Shown here in pieces: positions 1-7,641 of a stretch of 56,377 nucleotides of DNA. Position numbers and translations under genes: made by a program. A model generated the notes under the pieces. The model did not search any database. It was not told the DNA's origin and worked only from the letters and a program-made list of their open reading frames with translations. The stretch is from Microvirga sp. ACRRW (lineage in GTDB: Bacteria; Pseudomonadota; Alphaproteobacteria; Rhizobiales; Beijerinckiaceae). The stretch covers positions 1 to 56,377 of the forward strand of contig NZ_JAKRNJ010000010.1 in the NCBI RefSeq assembly GCF_022346925.1. The letters are read 5' to 3'. How positions within the stretch are numbered: position 1 is the first letter of the stretch; each line of letters opens with the position of its first letter.

Positions 1-156
1 GGCTCGGCAGCAACCGTGCGCGAGGGGCTGGAGGGTTTCATCGAGCAGACGGGAGCCGATGAACTGATCGTGGCTTCTGCCATCTACGATCACGCTGCGC
101 GCGTGCGGTCTTATGAAATTCTGGCGGATGTACAGAGAGCGATGAAGTCTGCTTAA
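1..156 (+). CDS. LLM-class flavin-dependent oxidoreductase, C-terminal end (partial)
   Basis: The last 51 codons of a gene that begins outside the window; the frame is open from base 1 to the TAA at 154-156. The end resembles the C-terminus of luciferase-like monooxygenases (MsnO8-type): a 'TVREGLEGFIEQTGADELIV' stretch followed by 'YDHAARVRSYEILADV', a helix-strand-helix that closes the TIM barrel in this family. Such enzymes use reduced flavin for oxygenation or reduction; substrates vary and cannot be inferred here. It converges on the ABC permease gene, and the two stop codons overlap in a shared TTAA. Confidence 0.75.
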   Translation, partial: GSAATVREGLEGFIEQTGADELIVASAIYDHAARVRSYEILADVQRAMKSA

Positions 157-992
157 GCCGCTGCGCTGCGGCCTTTCAGCGTGGGGTCGAGCGCGTCACG
201 CAGGCCGTCACCCAGAAGGTTCAAGCCCAGCACCGAGAGTGCGATCGCGACGCCCGGCGCGATGGCGAGGTGAGGGGCTTGGGAGAGATAGGTCTGCGCA
301 TCGCTGAGCATGCGGCCCCAGCTCGGATTGGGCGGCCGCACGCCGAGGCCCAGATAACTCAACCCCGCTTCGGTGAGGATCGCGAGCGCAAGCTGGATCG
401 TCACCTGCACGATGAGTGCGCCCGCGATGTTGGGGATCACGTCTTCCCAAGTGATCCGCAGCGGATGCTTGCCGATGGCGCGGGCGGCGGCGATGTAGTC
501 GAGGGTCCAAACCTGAAGCGCCACGCCGCGCGTGACGCGCGCAAAGACAGGCACATTGAACACCGCAATCGCGAGGATGGCCGCGAGCGGGCCGGATCCC
601 ACGAGCGCGCCGATCATGATGGCAGAGAGAACGGCCGGAAAGGCGAACACCACGTCGGACACGCGCATGGCGATCTCGTCCGCGATGCCTTTCCAGGCAG
701 CCGCGGCGCAGCCGATGGCGGTGCCGATGGCCGCACCCAGCAGCACCGCAGGCCATGCGATGGCAAGCGAATTCCAGGCACCCACCATCAGAAGCGAGAG
801 GACGTCGCGGCCGAAATGATCGGTGCCGAGAAGGCCCGCTTCCAGCGGCCCTTTCAGGCGCATGGCGACGCGCACGCGGGTCGGCACTTCCGGCGTCCAG
901 ACAAGCGAGAGGAGGGCGGTGGCGATCAGCAGACTCGTGAGAATGCCGCCGAGGATGAGAGCCGTATTCCAGCGGATCGAGGAGCGCTTCAT
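153..992 (-). CDS. ABC transporter permease, DppC/OppC type
   Basis: A 279-residue inner-membrane permease of the dipeptide/oligopeptide/nickel (binding-protein-dependent transport) class. It has a membrane segment at about residues 11-31, the OppC-type motif GTDHFGRD at 56-63, several further hydrophobic segments, and the cytoplasmic EAA-like loop (AAARAIG...VIPN, about 168-188) that docks on the ATPase. The start overlaps the stop of the upstream permease gene by 4 nt, indicating translational coupling. It is the last gene of a leftward operon with the fused ATPase, binding protein and DppB-type partner. The substrate cannot be read from the sequence. Confidence 0.93.
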   Translation of the reverse strand: MKRSSIRWNTALILGGILTSLLIATALLSLVWTPEVPTRVRVAMRLKGPLEAGLLGTDHFGRDVLSLLMVGAWNSLAIAWPAVLLGAAIGTAIGCAAAAWKGIADEIAMRVSDVVFAFPAVLSAIMIGALVGSGPLAAILAIAVFNVPVFARVTRGVALQVWTLDYIAAARAIGKHPLRITWEDVIPNIAGALIVQVTIQLALAILTEAGLSYLGLGVRPPNPSWGRMLSDAQTYLSQAPHLAIAPGVAIALSVLGLNLLGDGLRDALDPTLKGRSAAA

Positions 993-1966
993 GCCCGGCT
1001 CCTCAGGCGCGGATCGAGGATCGTGTAGCCGATATCGACCAAAAAGTTCACGACGATCACGAGGCCGGAGAAGATCAGCACGATGTCCTTGATCACCACG
1101 AGGTCGCGCTGGTTGAGTGCCTGATAGGCGAGCCGCCCGAGGCCCGGCAGGTTGAACACGTTTTCAACGAGGATCGCGCCGCCGAAGAAGAAGGAGAGCT
1201 GAAGTCCCAGGATCGTGGTGACGGGGATGAGCGCATTCGGCACCACATGGCGGCGTAAGGTGGAACGACGGTCCACGCCCTTGGCGCGCGCGGTGCGCAC
1301 AAAATCCGCGCCGATCACTTCGAGCGTCGCCGAGCGCGTTACACGCGTGAGCACGGCGGCCTGGGGCAGGGCGAGTGCGACGGCGGGCAGAAGCAGCGCT
1401 TGAAGAGCGGGGCCAATACCATTCCCCCAGCCCGGGAATCCACCGGCGGGAAACCACCCCAGCCATGTGGAGAACACAAGGATGAAGAGAAGGCCGATCC
1501 AGAAATTCGGCACCGCCACGCCCATCTGGCTGAACACCAGCACCGCGCGATCCACCGGCCCGTCGCGGCGCGCGGCAGCCGCGACACCGAGGGGCAGGGC
1601 GAGCGCGGTGGAAATCAGAATGGCGAGAAGGCTTAAAGGGAGCGTCACGTTCATACGCTCGGCCACCAGTGTCGAGACCGGCATCTTGTAGGTGATGGAG
1701 GTGCCGAGATCGCCGTGCAGGATCCCGCCGATCCAATCGAGGTAGCGGATGAGCGCCGGCTGATCGAGCCCCATCTCCTGCCGCAGGGCGGCAAGCGTAT
1801 CTTCCCGCGCAGCGGTGCCCAGCATGATTGCCGCCGGATCGCCCGGCAGCACTTCCAGGATCAGGAAGATCGCCAGCGAGACGAAGAGCAGAGTGATGGC
1901 AAGCGAAGCCAGCCGGGAGATGATGAGGCGCAACACGGGCGAAGAAAGCCTATCCGTTGGATGCAA
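989..1966 (-). CDS. ABC transporter permease, DppB/OppB type
   Basis: Inner-membrane permease of the dipeptide ABC class, pairing with the DppC-type gene it overlaps by 4 nt. It shows the N-terminal hydrophobic segment, the family motif VLPGDPA at about 39-45, several membrane spans, and the EAA loop (DFVRTARAKG...HVVPN, about 221-244). The start is uncertain. The longest frame opens with TTG at 1966, which lacks a visible Shine-Dalgarno. A GTG at 1936 (protein beginning VLRLIISRLAS) matches the usual N-terminus of the family better and has an AGG about 12 nt upstream. A strong stem-loop separates it from the binding-protein gene. Confidence 0.92.
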   Translation of the reverse strand: MHPTDRLSSPVLRLIISRLASLAITLLFVSLAIFLILEVLPGDPAAIMLGTAAREDTLAALRQEMGLDQPALIRYLDWIGGILHGDLGTSITYKMPVSTLVAERMNVTLPLSLLAILISTALALPLGVAAAARRDGPVDRAVLVFSQMGVAVPNFWIGLLFILVFSTWLGWFPAGGFPGWGNGIGPALQALLLPAVALALPQAAVLTRVTRSATLEVIGADFVRTARAKGVDRRSTLRRHVVPNALIPVTTILGLQLSFFFGGAILVENVFNLPGLGRLAYQALNQRDLVVIKDIVLIFSGLVIVVNFLVDIGYTILDPRLRSRA

Positions 1967-1980
1967 ACCGAGCCATCAGC

Positions 1981-2034
1981 AAACAGCATTCCCATGCCCG
2001 GCGTAAAGCCGGGTGAAACATGAGAATGCTGTTT
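1981..2034 (-). other. Intercistronic stem-loop between binding-protein and permease genes
   Basis: A 54-nt inverted repeat. The outer arms AAACAGCATTC (1981-1991) and GAATGCTGTTT (2024-2034) pair perfectly over 11 bp; inside, CCCGGC (1997-2002) and GCCGGG (2008-2013) pair around a GTAAA loop. No U-tract follows on the minus strand, so it is less likely to be a full terminator. Hairpins after the binding-protein gene of ABC operons commonly protect the upstream mRNA from 3' decay and so raise binding protein over permease; that role is inferred here. Confidence 0.7.
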
Positions 2035-2045
2035 TCCAGTTTGGC

Positions 2046-3527
2046 TTATTCAGTCCACGACACTTCCGTCACGTCGTTGATCGGGATCGGCGAGTTTTCC
2101 CACATGCCTTGGACCTTCGCATTCCATACGCCGAGCTTCGGCAGCTGGAAGAGGAAGAGGGCAGGCACATCCTCGGCGAGGATCTTCTGCGCCTCCGCGT
2201 ATTTGGCGAAGCGTGCCTTCTCGTCCGTGGTCTTGGCGGCGTCTGCGATCAGCGCCTTGAACTTGTCGTTCTTGTAATTGAAGTAGTAGGTGTCGCGGGC
2301 GAAGATGTCGATGTCGAGCGGCTCCGTGTGGGAGACGATCGTCATATCGTAATCCTTGTTCTTGAAGACTTCCTCGATCCACTTGGCCGGGAATTCGGTG
2401 GGGATGATCTTCAGCTCCACGCCCACTTCCGCGAGCATAGCCGAGATCAGCTCCGCCGAGCGGCTCGCATAGGCCATCTGCGGCGTCTTGATGGTAATCG
2501 AGAGACCATTGCCGTAGCCCGCTTCCGCAAGCAGCGCCTTGGCCTTCGCCGGATCATAGGGAATGACGCCAGTCATATCCACATAGGCCGGGTTGTTGGG
2601 CGAGAAGAAGCTGCCGATGGGCGTGCCGAAGCCGGAATACGCACCCTCGATGAGCGCCTTGCGGTCGATGGCATGCATCAGCGCGCGGCGCACGCGCACA
2701 TCGTCGAACGGCTTCTTGGCGCTGTTGAGCCCCGCAACCGTCTCGCCTTCCGTATTGCCGGCTACGGCCTTGAAGCGAGAATCCTTCTGGAACTCGGCGA
2801 AGAGTTCGGGTGCCGCGAGGTTCGGGAAGGCATCCACATCCCCTGCACGAACGGCAGCGACCTGCGCCTGCGAGTCGCTGATGAAACGGAAGGTGACGCT
2901 GTCGAGCTTCACCTTGCCCTTCTGCCAATAATCGGGGTTCTTGACGAGTTCGACCTTGTCGCCGCGCGTCCAGGACTTGAACTTGAAGGGGCCCGTGCCG
3001 ACCGGATTGGCTGCGTTGCCCGCAGCCGTCTCGGACGCGACGATCACCGCATCGCCCCAGCCGAGATAGGTGAGGAAATTGCCGGAGGTTTCCTTCAGCT
3101 TGATCACCACGGTGGCGGGATCGGGCGTCTCGATGGAATCGATGGGCGCGAAGATCTGCTTCTGCGCGTTGGTCGATTTCGGATCGCGGGCGCGGTCGAA
3201 GGCGAACTTCACGTCGGCGGAATCGAAGGCGCTGCCGTCATGGAATTTCACGCCTTCCTGCAGGCGGAAGGTATAGGTGAGGCCATCGGGAGAGATCTCC
3301 CAGCTTTTCGCCAGAAGCGGCTGCACCTTGCCGTTCCGGTCGATGCGCACGAGGCCCTCGTAGAGATTGGCGAGGGTCACCTCGCGGATCGCGACGGGCG
3401 CGGCAATGGTCGGATCGAGGCCCGGGGGCTCGATGGGCATGCCGACGACAAGCGAGGTCTTGGCGGCAAAGGCCGGCAGGGCGCTGACGGAGAGGAGCAG
3501 GGCGGCGGCCAGAAAACGCTTCGACAT
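2046..3527 (-). CDS. ABC transporter substrate-binding protein, family 5 (peptide/opine/nickel type)
   Basis: Periplasmic solute-binding protein of the SBP_bac_5 family, about 493 residues. A Sec signal peptide runs from the chosen ATG to about residue 20 (MSKRFLAAALLLSVSALPAFA, cut before AKTS). The mature part has family features: 'EPPGLDP' near the N-terminus, 'LYEGLVRID', 'LAKSWEISPDGLTYTF' and 'VKFHDGSAFDSADVKF'. The ATG at 3527 is preferred over an in-frame start 15 nt upstream because GGAG sits 9 nt before it and the signal peptide starts cleanly there. It feeds the two downstream permeases. Family members bind peptides, opines, glutathione or metal chelates, so the ligand is open. Confidence 0.94.
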   Translation of the reverse strand: MSKRFLAAALLLSVSALPAFAAKTSLVVGMPIEPPGLDPTIAAPVAIREVTLANLYEGLVRIDRNGKVQPLLAKSWEISPDGLTYTFRLQEGVKFHDGSAFDSADVKFAFDRARDPKSTNAQKQIFAPIDSIETPDPATVVIKLKETSGNFLTYLGWGDAVIVASETAAGNAANPVGTGPFKFKSWTRGDKVELVKNPDYWQKGKVKLDSVTFRFISDSQAQVAAVRAGDVDAFPNLAAPELFAEFQKDSRFKAVAGNTEGETVAGLNSAKKPFDDVRVRRALMHAIDRKALIEGAYSGFGTPIGSFFSPNNPAYVDMTGVIPYDPAKAKALLAEAGYGNGLSITIKTPQMAYASRSAELISAMLAEVGVELKIIPTEFPAKWIEEVFKNKDYDMTIVSHTEPLDIDIFARDTYYFNYKNDKFKALIADAAKTTDEKARFAKYAEAQKILAEDVPALFLFQLPKLGVWNAKVQGMWENSPIPINDVTEVSWTE

Positions 3528-3536
3528 GGGGCGGAT

Positions 3537-3601
3537 CTCCATCCGGTATTGAGCGAGGGTCGCGATGACCCTCAGCTTACGCAGTGTGAGGCCGGATGGA
3601 A
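3537..3601 (-). promoter_or_regulatory. Structured leader that can sequester the ribosome-binding site of the binding-protein gene
   Basis: In the 107-nt gap between the SDR gene and the binding-protein gene, the minus-strand RNA can form a long stem. The segment complementary to 3592-3601 pairs with the segment complementary to 3537-3546 (10 bp, one G-U), and the latter contains the GGAG of the binding-protein start. A second perfect stem, GAGGGTC/GACCCTC (3555-3561 with 3567-3573), sits in the loop. This would hide the ribosome-binding site unless opened. The pairing is visible; a regulatory role is inferred. Confidence 0.5.
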
Positions 3602-3634
3602 GATGTTCCTCGGCCTTTTTTCCCGACTATTTGA

Positions 3635-4381
3635 TCAGATGCAGCGCCCGCCATCGACCTCCAGCACCACGCCGGTGATCATGCTGGCCTCATCGGAGGC
3701 CAAGTAAAGCGCGGCATTGGCGATGTCCTGCGGGGTGGAAAAGCGGCCCAGTGGGATCGAGTTCATGAAGAGCTGGCGCCTCTCGGGTGTGTCCTCGCCC
3801 ATGAAGGTGGAGAGCAGGGGCGTCTCGCCCGCCACCGGGGCGAGGGCGCAGACACGGATCTTCTGAGGCGCAAGCTCCACGGCCATGGACTTGGTCATGG
3901 TATGCACCGCGCCCTTGGTGCTGTTGTACCAGGTGAGGCCCGGACGCGGACGCAGGCCTGCCGTCGAGCCGACATTGATGATGACGCCGCCCTGGCCCTG
4001 CATCAGCGGCACGGCGGCCTTGGCGAAGAGATAGATCGACTTCACGTTGACGGCGAAGACGCGGTCGAACTCGTCCTCTTCCACTTCCAGCATGGGCCGG
4101 TTGCGATGCGTGATGCCTGCATTGTTAACCACGATGTCGAGCTTGCCGAAGGCAGCGACCGTTTTCTCCACGGCGGCGTTGACGTCGGCTGCCTTCGATA
4201 CGTCGGCCGCAAGGCCGATGGCCGATGAACCGATCTTCTCCGCAGCAGCCTTGGCCGCGGCTTCGTTAATGTCGACGACGGCAACCTTCGCGCCTTCGCG
4301 GGCGAATGTTTCCGCGATCCCCAATCCGAAACCGGACCCCGCGCCCGTCACCAGCGCCACCTTGCCTTCGAGGCGTTTCAT
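3635..4381 (-). CDS. SDR family NAD(P)-dependent oxidoreductase
   Basis: Classical short-chain dehydrogenase/reductase of 248 residues. The cofactor motif TGAGSGFG is at 12-19, the structural NNAG motif at 86-89, and the catalytic Ser139, Tyr152 and Lys156 (YNSTK) are in place. D37 after the second strand (VVDIN) suggests NAD rather than NADP; this is inferred. It is the third gene of the leftward operon, 33 nt after the aldehyde dehydrogenase stop, with AGGGGAAG before the ATG. Alcohol-to-carbonyl oxidation followed by aldehyde oxidation by its neighbour would suit catabolism of the imported compound. Specificity is not readable. Confidence 0.92.
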   Translation of the reverse strand: MKRLEGKVALVTGAGSGFGLGIAETFAREGAKVAVVDINEAAAKAAAEKIGSSAIGLAADVSKAADVNAAVEKTVAAFGKLDIVVNNAGITHRNRPMLEVEEDEFDRVFAVNVKSIYLFAKAAVPLMQGQGGVIINVGSTAGLRPRPGLTWYNSTKGAVHTMTKSMAVELAPQKIRVCALAPVAGETPLLSTFMGEDTPERRQLFMNSIPLGRFSTPQDIANAALYLASDEASMITGVVLEVDGGRCI

Positions 4382-4414
4382 GTCTCTTCCCCTGATTTCA
4401 AAACTGATGTCGGC

Positions 4415-5887
4415 TTATCCGTGCGCGATGACGAGGGTCTTCGTCGTCGTGAACTCGATCAGACCCTCGAAGCCTTTCTCGCGGCCATGGCCCGAACGGC
4501 CGAAGCCGCCGAAAGGCAGCTCGATGCCGCCGCCCGCGCCGTAACAATTGACGAAGACCTGGCCGACGCGCATGGCGCGGGCCACGCGCGTGGACCGCAT
4601 CGCATCGCGGGACCATACGCCTGCGGCGAGGCCGTAAGGCGTGCCGTTGGCGAGGCGGATCGCCTCGGCTTCATCCTCGAACGGCGTGGCGACCAGAACC
4701 GGACCGAAGACTTCTTCCTGAGAGAGAATGCTCTGGTGAGGCACGGGCGCGAAGAAAACCGGCGGCACATAGAAGCCTTCGGCTGGCGCATCGATGGCCA
4801 CGACGCCTTCGCCCAGGATGTGCAGGCCCTCATTACGGGCGCGATCCAGATAGCCGCGCACGCGGCGCTGCTGGGCCTGATTGATCATGGGGCCGAGATC
4901 GGGCTCGCGCTCGGGATGGCCTGCACGCAGCGACCGAAAGCGCTCGGCAACGGCGTTCACCACATCGTCGAAGATGCCGCGCTGGATTAGAAGACGGCTG
5001 CCTGCCGAGCAGGTCTGGCCGCCGTTCTGGATGATGGCGTTGACGAGCGTTGGGAGTGCGCGTTCGAGATCCGCATCGTCGAAGACGACCTGGGCCGATT
5101 TTCCGCCGAGTTCGAGGGTCACGCCCACATGGTTCTTCGCGGCAGCCGTCTGCACGGCGGTGCCGGTTTCGGGACTTCCGGTGAAGGACAGGAAATCGAT
5201 GCCGGGATGAGCGGCGAGCGCCGCGCCTGCCGTGCGCCCGAGGCCTGTCACGACATTGAGCGCGCCATCCGGGAAGCCCACTTCGCTCGCCAATTGCGAT
5301 ACGCGCAGGATCGTGAGCGACGCATCTTCCGCAGGCTTCACCACCGTGGCGTTGCCCGCAGCCAAGGCCGCGCCCACGGAGCGTCCGAAGATCTGCATCG
5401 GGTAGTTCCAGGGCACGATATGCCCCGTCACGCCATGCGGCACGCGCTCGACGCCGATGAAATGTGTATTGAGATAGGGAATGACATCGCCATGCAGCTT
5501 GTCGGCGGCGCTGCCGTAGAACTCGAAATAGCGGGCGAGCGCGATGGCATCGGCCCTGGATTGACGCAGGGGCTTGCCGTTGTCGCGGCTCTCCAGCGCA
5601 GCCAGTTCATCCGCATGCGCTTCGACAATCGTTGCGAGCTTCATGAGCAGGCGTCCGCGCTCGGTCGCCGTCAGCTTGCCCCAAGAGCCCTCAAACGCGG
5701 CGCGCGCGGCCTTGACGGCGGCATCGACATCCTGCGTCGTGCCTGCGGCGATCTTGGCGAAGAGCGCGCCGTCCACGGGCGAGACGACGTCCAGCAGCAT
5801 TCCGTCGGAAGCAGGTACTTCCTTGCCGCCGATGAGATTCTTGAAAACCATGTTCGGTGCGATATGCGGGCTGATCTGATCGTTCAC
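4415..5887 (-). CDS. NAD(P)-dependent aldehyde dehydrogenase
   Basis: Class-3-fold aldehyde dehydrogenase of 490 residues that oxidises an aldehyde to the acid. Visible active-site elements are PWNYP with Asn161, the cofactor lysine in VVKPAE (Lys184), the general-base Glu259 in LELGGKS, and the nucleophile Cys293 in GQTCSAG. The C-terminal NCYGAGGGIELPFGG motif is that of the general ALDH family. The gene overlaps the stop of the ABC ATPase by 4 nt, so it is translated with the transporter. Together with the SDR it probably processes the imported substrate or a derivative. No residue pattern fixes the substrate; betaine- or amino-aldehydes are possible. Confidence 0.94.
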   Translation of the reverse strand: MNDQISPHIAPNMVFKNLIGGKEVPASDGMLLDVVSPVDGALFAKIAAGTTQDVDAAVKAARAAFEGSWGKLTATERGRLLMKLATIVEAHADELAALESRDNGKPLRQSRADAIALARYFEFYGSAADKLHGDVIPYLNTHFIGVERVPHGVTGHIVPWNYPMQIFGRSVGAALAAGNATVVKPAEDASLTILRVSQLASEVGFPDGALNVVTGLGRTAGAALAAHPGIDFLSFTGSPETGTAVQTAAAKNHVGVTLELGGKSAQVVFDDADLERALPTLVNAIIQNGGQTCSAGSRLLIQRGIFDDVVNAVAERFRSLRAGHPEREPDLGPMINQAQQRRVRGYLDRARNEGLHILGEGVVAIDAPAEGFYVPPVFFAPVPHQSILSQEEVFGPVLVATPFEDEAEAIRLANGTPYGLAAGVWSRDAMRSTRVARAMRVGQVFVNCYGAGGGIELPFGGFGRSGHGREKGFEGLIEFTTTKTLVIAHG

Positions 5888-7512
5888 CGGTCTTGAACTC
5901 CCTCAAACATTCTGGCTTTTCCCGGCACGGCGGCCAGGAGCTGGCGCGTATAAGCATCGCGCGGATCGGCAAAGAGTTGCGCTGTTTCCGCCATTTCGAC
6001 AATTCGACCTTTTTGCATGACAGCCACGCGGTCGCAGATCTGTGCAGCGACGCGCAAATCGTGGGTGATGAAAAGAATGGAAAGGCCAAGCTCCTTCTGA
6101 AGCGCGCGGATCAGCTTGAGAATTTCGGCCTGAACGGAGACGTCGAGAGCGGACACCGCTTCGTCCGCCACCAGCACGTCGGGCTTCATGGCAAGCGCGC
6201 GGGCGATACCGATGCGCTGGCGCTGGCCGCCGGAGAATTCATGCGGATAGCGTTCGGCAGCCTGAGCGGGAAGGCCGACTTTTTCGAGCAGCACATGCGC
6301 TTCCTTGAGCGCCTGTGCCGGATCTACGCCTTGCGTGATCGGACCCTCGGCAATGATGTATCCTACCTTGCGTCGCGGATTGAGAGAAGCGAAGGGGTCC
6401 TGAAACACCATCTGGATCTTGCGTCGGTACGGGCGCAGTTCCGCCTGAGACAGAGAGCTGAACGCTAAGTCGCCGATTTCGATCTTGCCTCCATCGGGTT
6501 CGATCAGCCGCAGCACGCAGCGCCCGACCGTGGATTTGCCGGAGCCCGACTCGCCCACTAGCCCGAGAGTCTCGCCGCGACGGATGTCGAAGCTCACCGC
6601 ATCCGCTGCCTGGACCTCGCGACTTTTGCGGAAAAAACCGCGTCCACCGTAAGCTTTGGTGAGCGCATCAACCCTCAGGGTGATCGGTTCATCGCGCAGC
6701 GTCTTCGCAGGCGGCGGAGTGAGCGAGGGGACCGAAGCCAGCAGGCGCTTGGTGTAGGGATGCTGCGGGTTCTTGAGAACCTCATCCGCCGTTCCCTGTT
6801 CCACCAGCTCGCCGTTCTGAAGCACGGCGACGCGGTCGGCGATCTCGGCCACCACGCCGAAATCATGGGTGATGAAAAGAACCGCCGTGCCCTTCTTGCG
6901 GCGCAGGTTATCGATGAGTTTGAGCACCTGCGCCTGCGTCGTCACGTCGAGCGCCGTCGTCGGCTCGTCGGCGATGAGGAGCTTGGGTTCCAATGCAAGC
7001 GCCATGGCAATCATCACGCGCTGGCGCTGACCGCCGGAGAGTTCGTGCGGATAGGCCCGCGCGATAAGCTCGGGGTTCGGCAGATTTACTTCCGCAAGCA
7101 ATTCGATCGCGCGCTTGTAACGGTCGGCCTGACTCAGCAGACGGTGAGCCTGGAAGGCCTCCGCGATCTGGTCGGCCACGCGCATGACCGGGTTGAGCGA
7201 GGTCATGGGCTCCTGGAACACCATGCCGATGTCCCGCCCACGCACGTCGCACCAGCCTTCCTCGTCGAGCGACAGAAGGTCGAAGCCCCCGAGCCTGATC
7301 GCGCCTGAAAGCACCGTCACCGCCGGAGGCAGCAGGCCAATGGTCGCCATGGCGGTCAGGGACTTGCCGGAACCCGATTCACCCACGACGCAGAGGGTCT
7401 CGCCCGGTCGGATCGTGAGGGACAGATCCTTGATCGCATGCTGCCGGTCCGACAGGGCAGGCAGGCCGATGGTCAGATTCTCGATCGACAGCACGGGGGA
7501 GGGGCCGCTCAC
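5884..7512 (-). CDS. Fused double ATPase of a peptide-type ABC importer (DppD-DppF fusion)
   Basis: A 542-residue protein carrying two complete ABC ATPase domains in one chain, as in GsiA/YejF-type transporters. First domain: Walker A GESGSGKS 44-51, signature LSGGQRQR 158-165, Walker B LLIADEP 178-184. Second domain: Walker A 320-327, signature FSGGQRQR 426-433, Walker [13 protein letters not shown] 446-457. The oligopeptide-type [12 protein letters not shown] extension follows the first domain. The start is a GTG at 7512 with AGGAG 7 nt upstream. It heads the leftward operon and energises the two permeases at the far end. In the second Walker B, DEAVSALD replaces the usual DEPxSALD; the catalytic Glu remains. 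Confidence 0.95.
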   Translation of the reverse strand: MSGPSPVLSIENLTIGLPALSDRQHAIKDLSLTIRPGETLCVVGESGSGKSLTAMATIGLLPPAVTVLSGAIRLGGFDLLSLDEEGWCDVRGRDIGMVFQEPMTSLNPVMRVADQIAEAFQAHRLLSQADRYKRAIELLAEVNLPNPELIARAYPHELSGGQRQRVMIAMALALEPKLLIADEPTTALDVTTQAQVLKLIDNLRRKKGTAVLFITHDFGVVAEIADRVAVLQNGELVEQGTADEVLKNPQHPYTKRLLASVPSLTPPPAKTLRDEPITLRVDALTKAYGGRGFFRKSREVQAADAVSFDIRRGETLGLVGESGSGKSTVGRCVLRLIEPDGGKIEIGDLAFSSLSQAELRPYRRKIQMVFQDPFASLNPRRKVGYIIAEGPITQGVDPAQALKEAHVLLEKVGLPAQAAERYPHEFSGGQRQRIGIARALAMKPDVLVADEAVSALDVSVQAEILKLIRALQKELGLSILFITHDLRVAAQICDRVAVMQKGRIVEMAETAQLFADPRDAYTRQLLAAVPGKARMFEGVQDR

Positions 7513-7612
7513 TCACAATCTCCTGGTGCCGAACTTGGGATAGCCCAGCGTAAGGGAGGAGCATCCTCGCCCCATGGGCCTTTCGTCAATCCACCCAAGG
7601 CTCATCGTGCTT

Positions 7613-7641
7613 AAAAAAACCGGCTCGTCGCGTCACGCCGA
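7613..7641 (-). terminator. Possible weak terminator after the histidine kinase gene
   Basis: On the minus strand the end of the kinase gene can form a short bulged hairpin (CTCG, GCG, loop TGA, CGC, bulge, CGAG) followed by CCGG and a run of seven T (7619 down to 7613). The stem is weak, so read-through into the ABC operon that starts at 7512 remains possible. A TTGACG (-35-like) lies at 7589-7584 in the remaining gap, but no good -10 follows. Confidence 0.3.

Noticed and set aside
2013..3707. Long open frame on the plus strand opposite the binding-protein gene
   Set aside because: It is antisense to a clearly recognisable SBP_bac_5 gene, spans its whole length plus flanks, and its translation resembles no family. 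A by-product of GC-rich codon bias.
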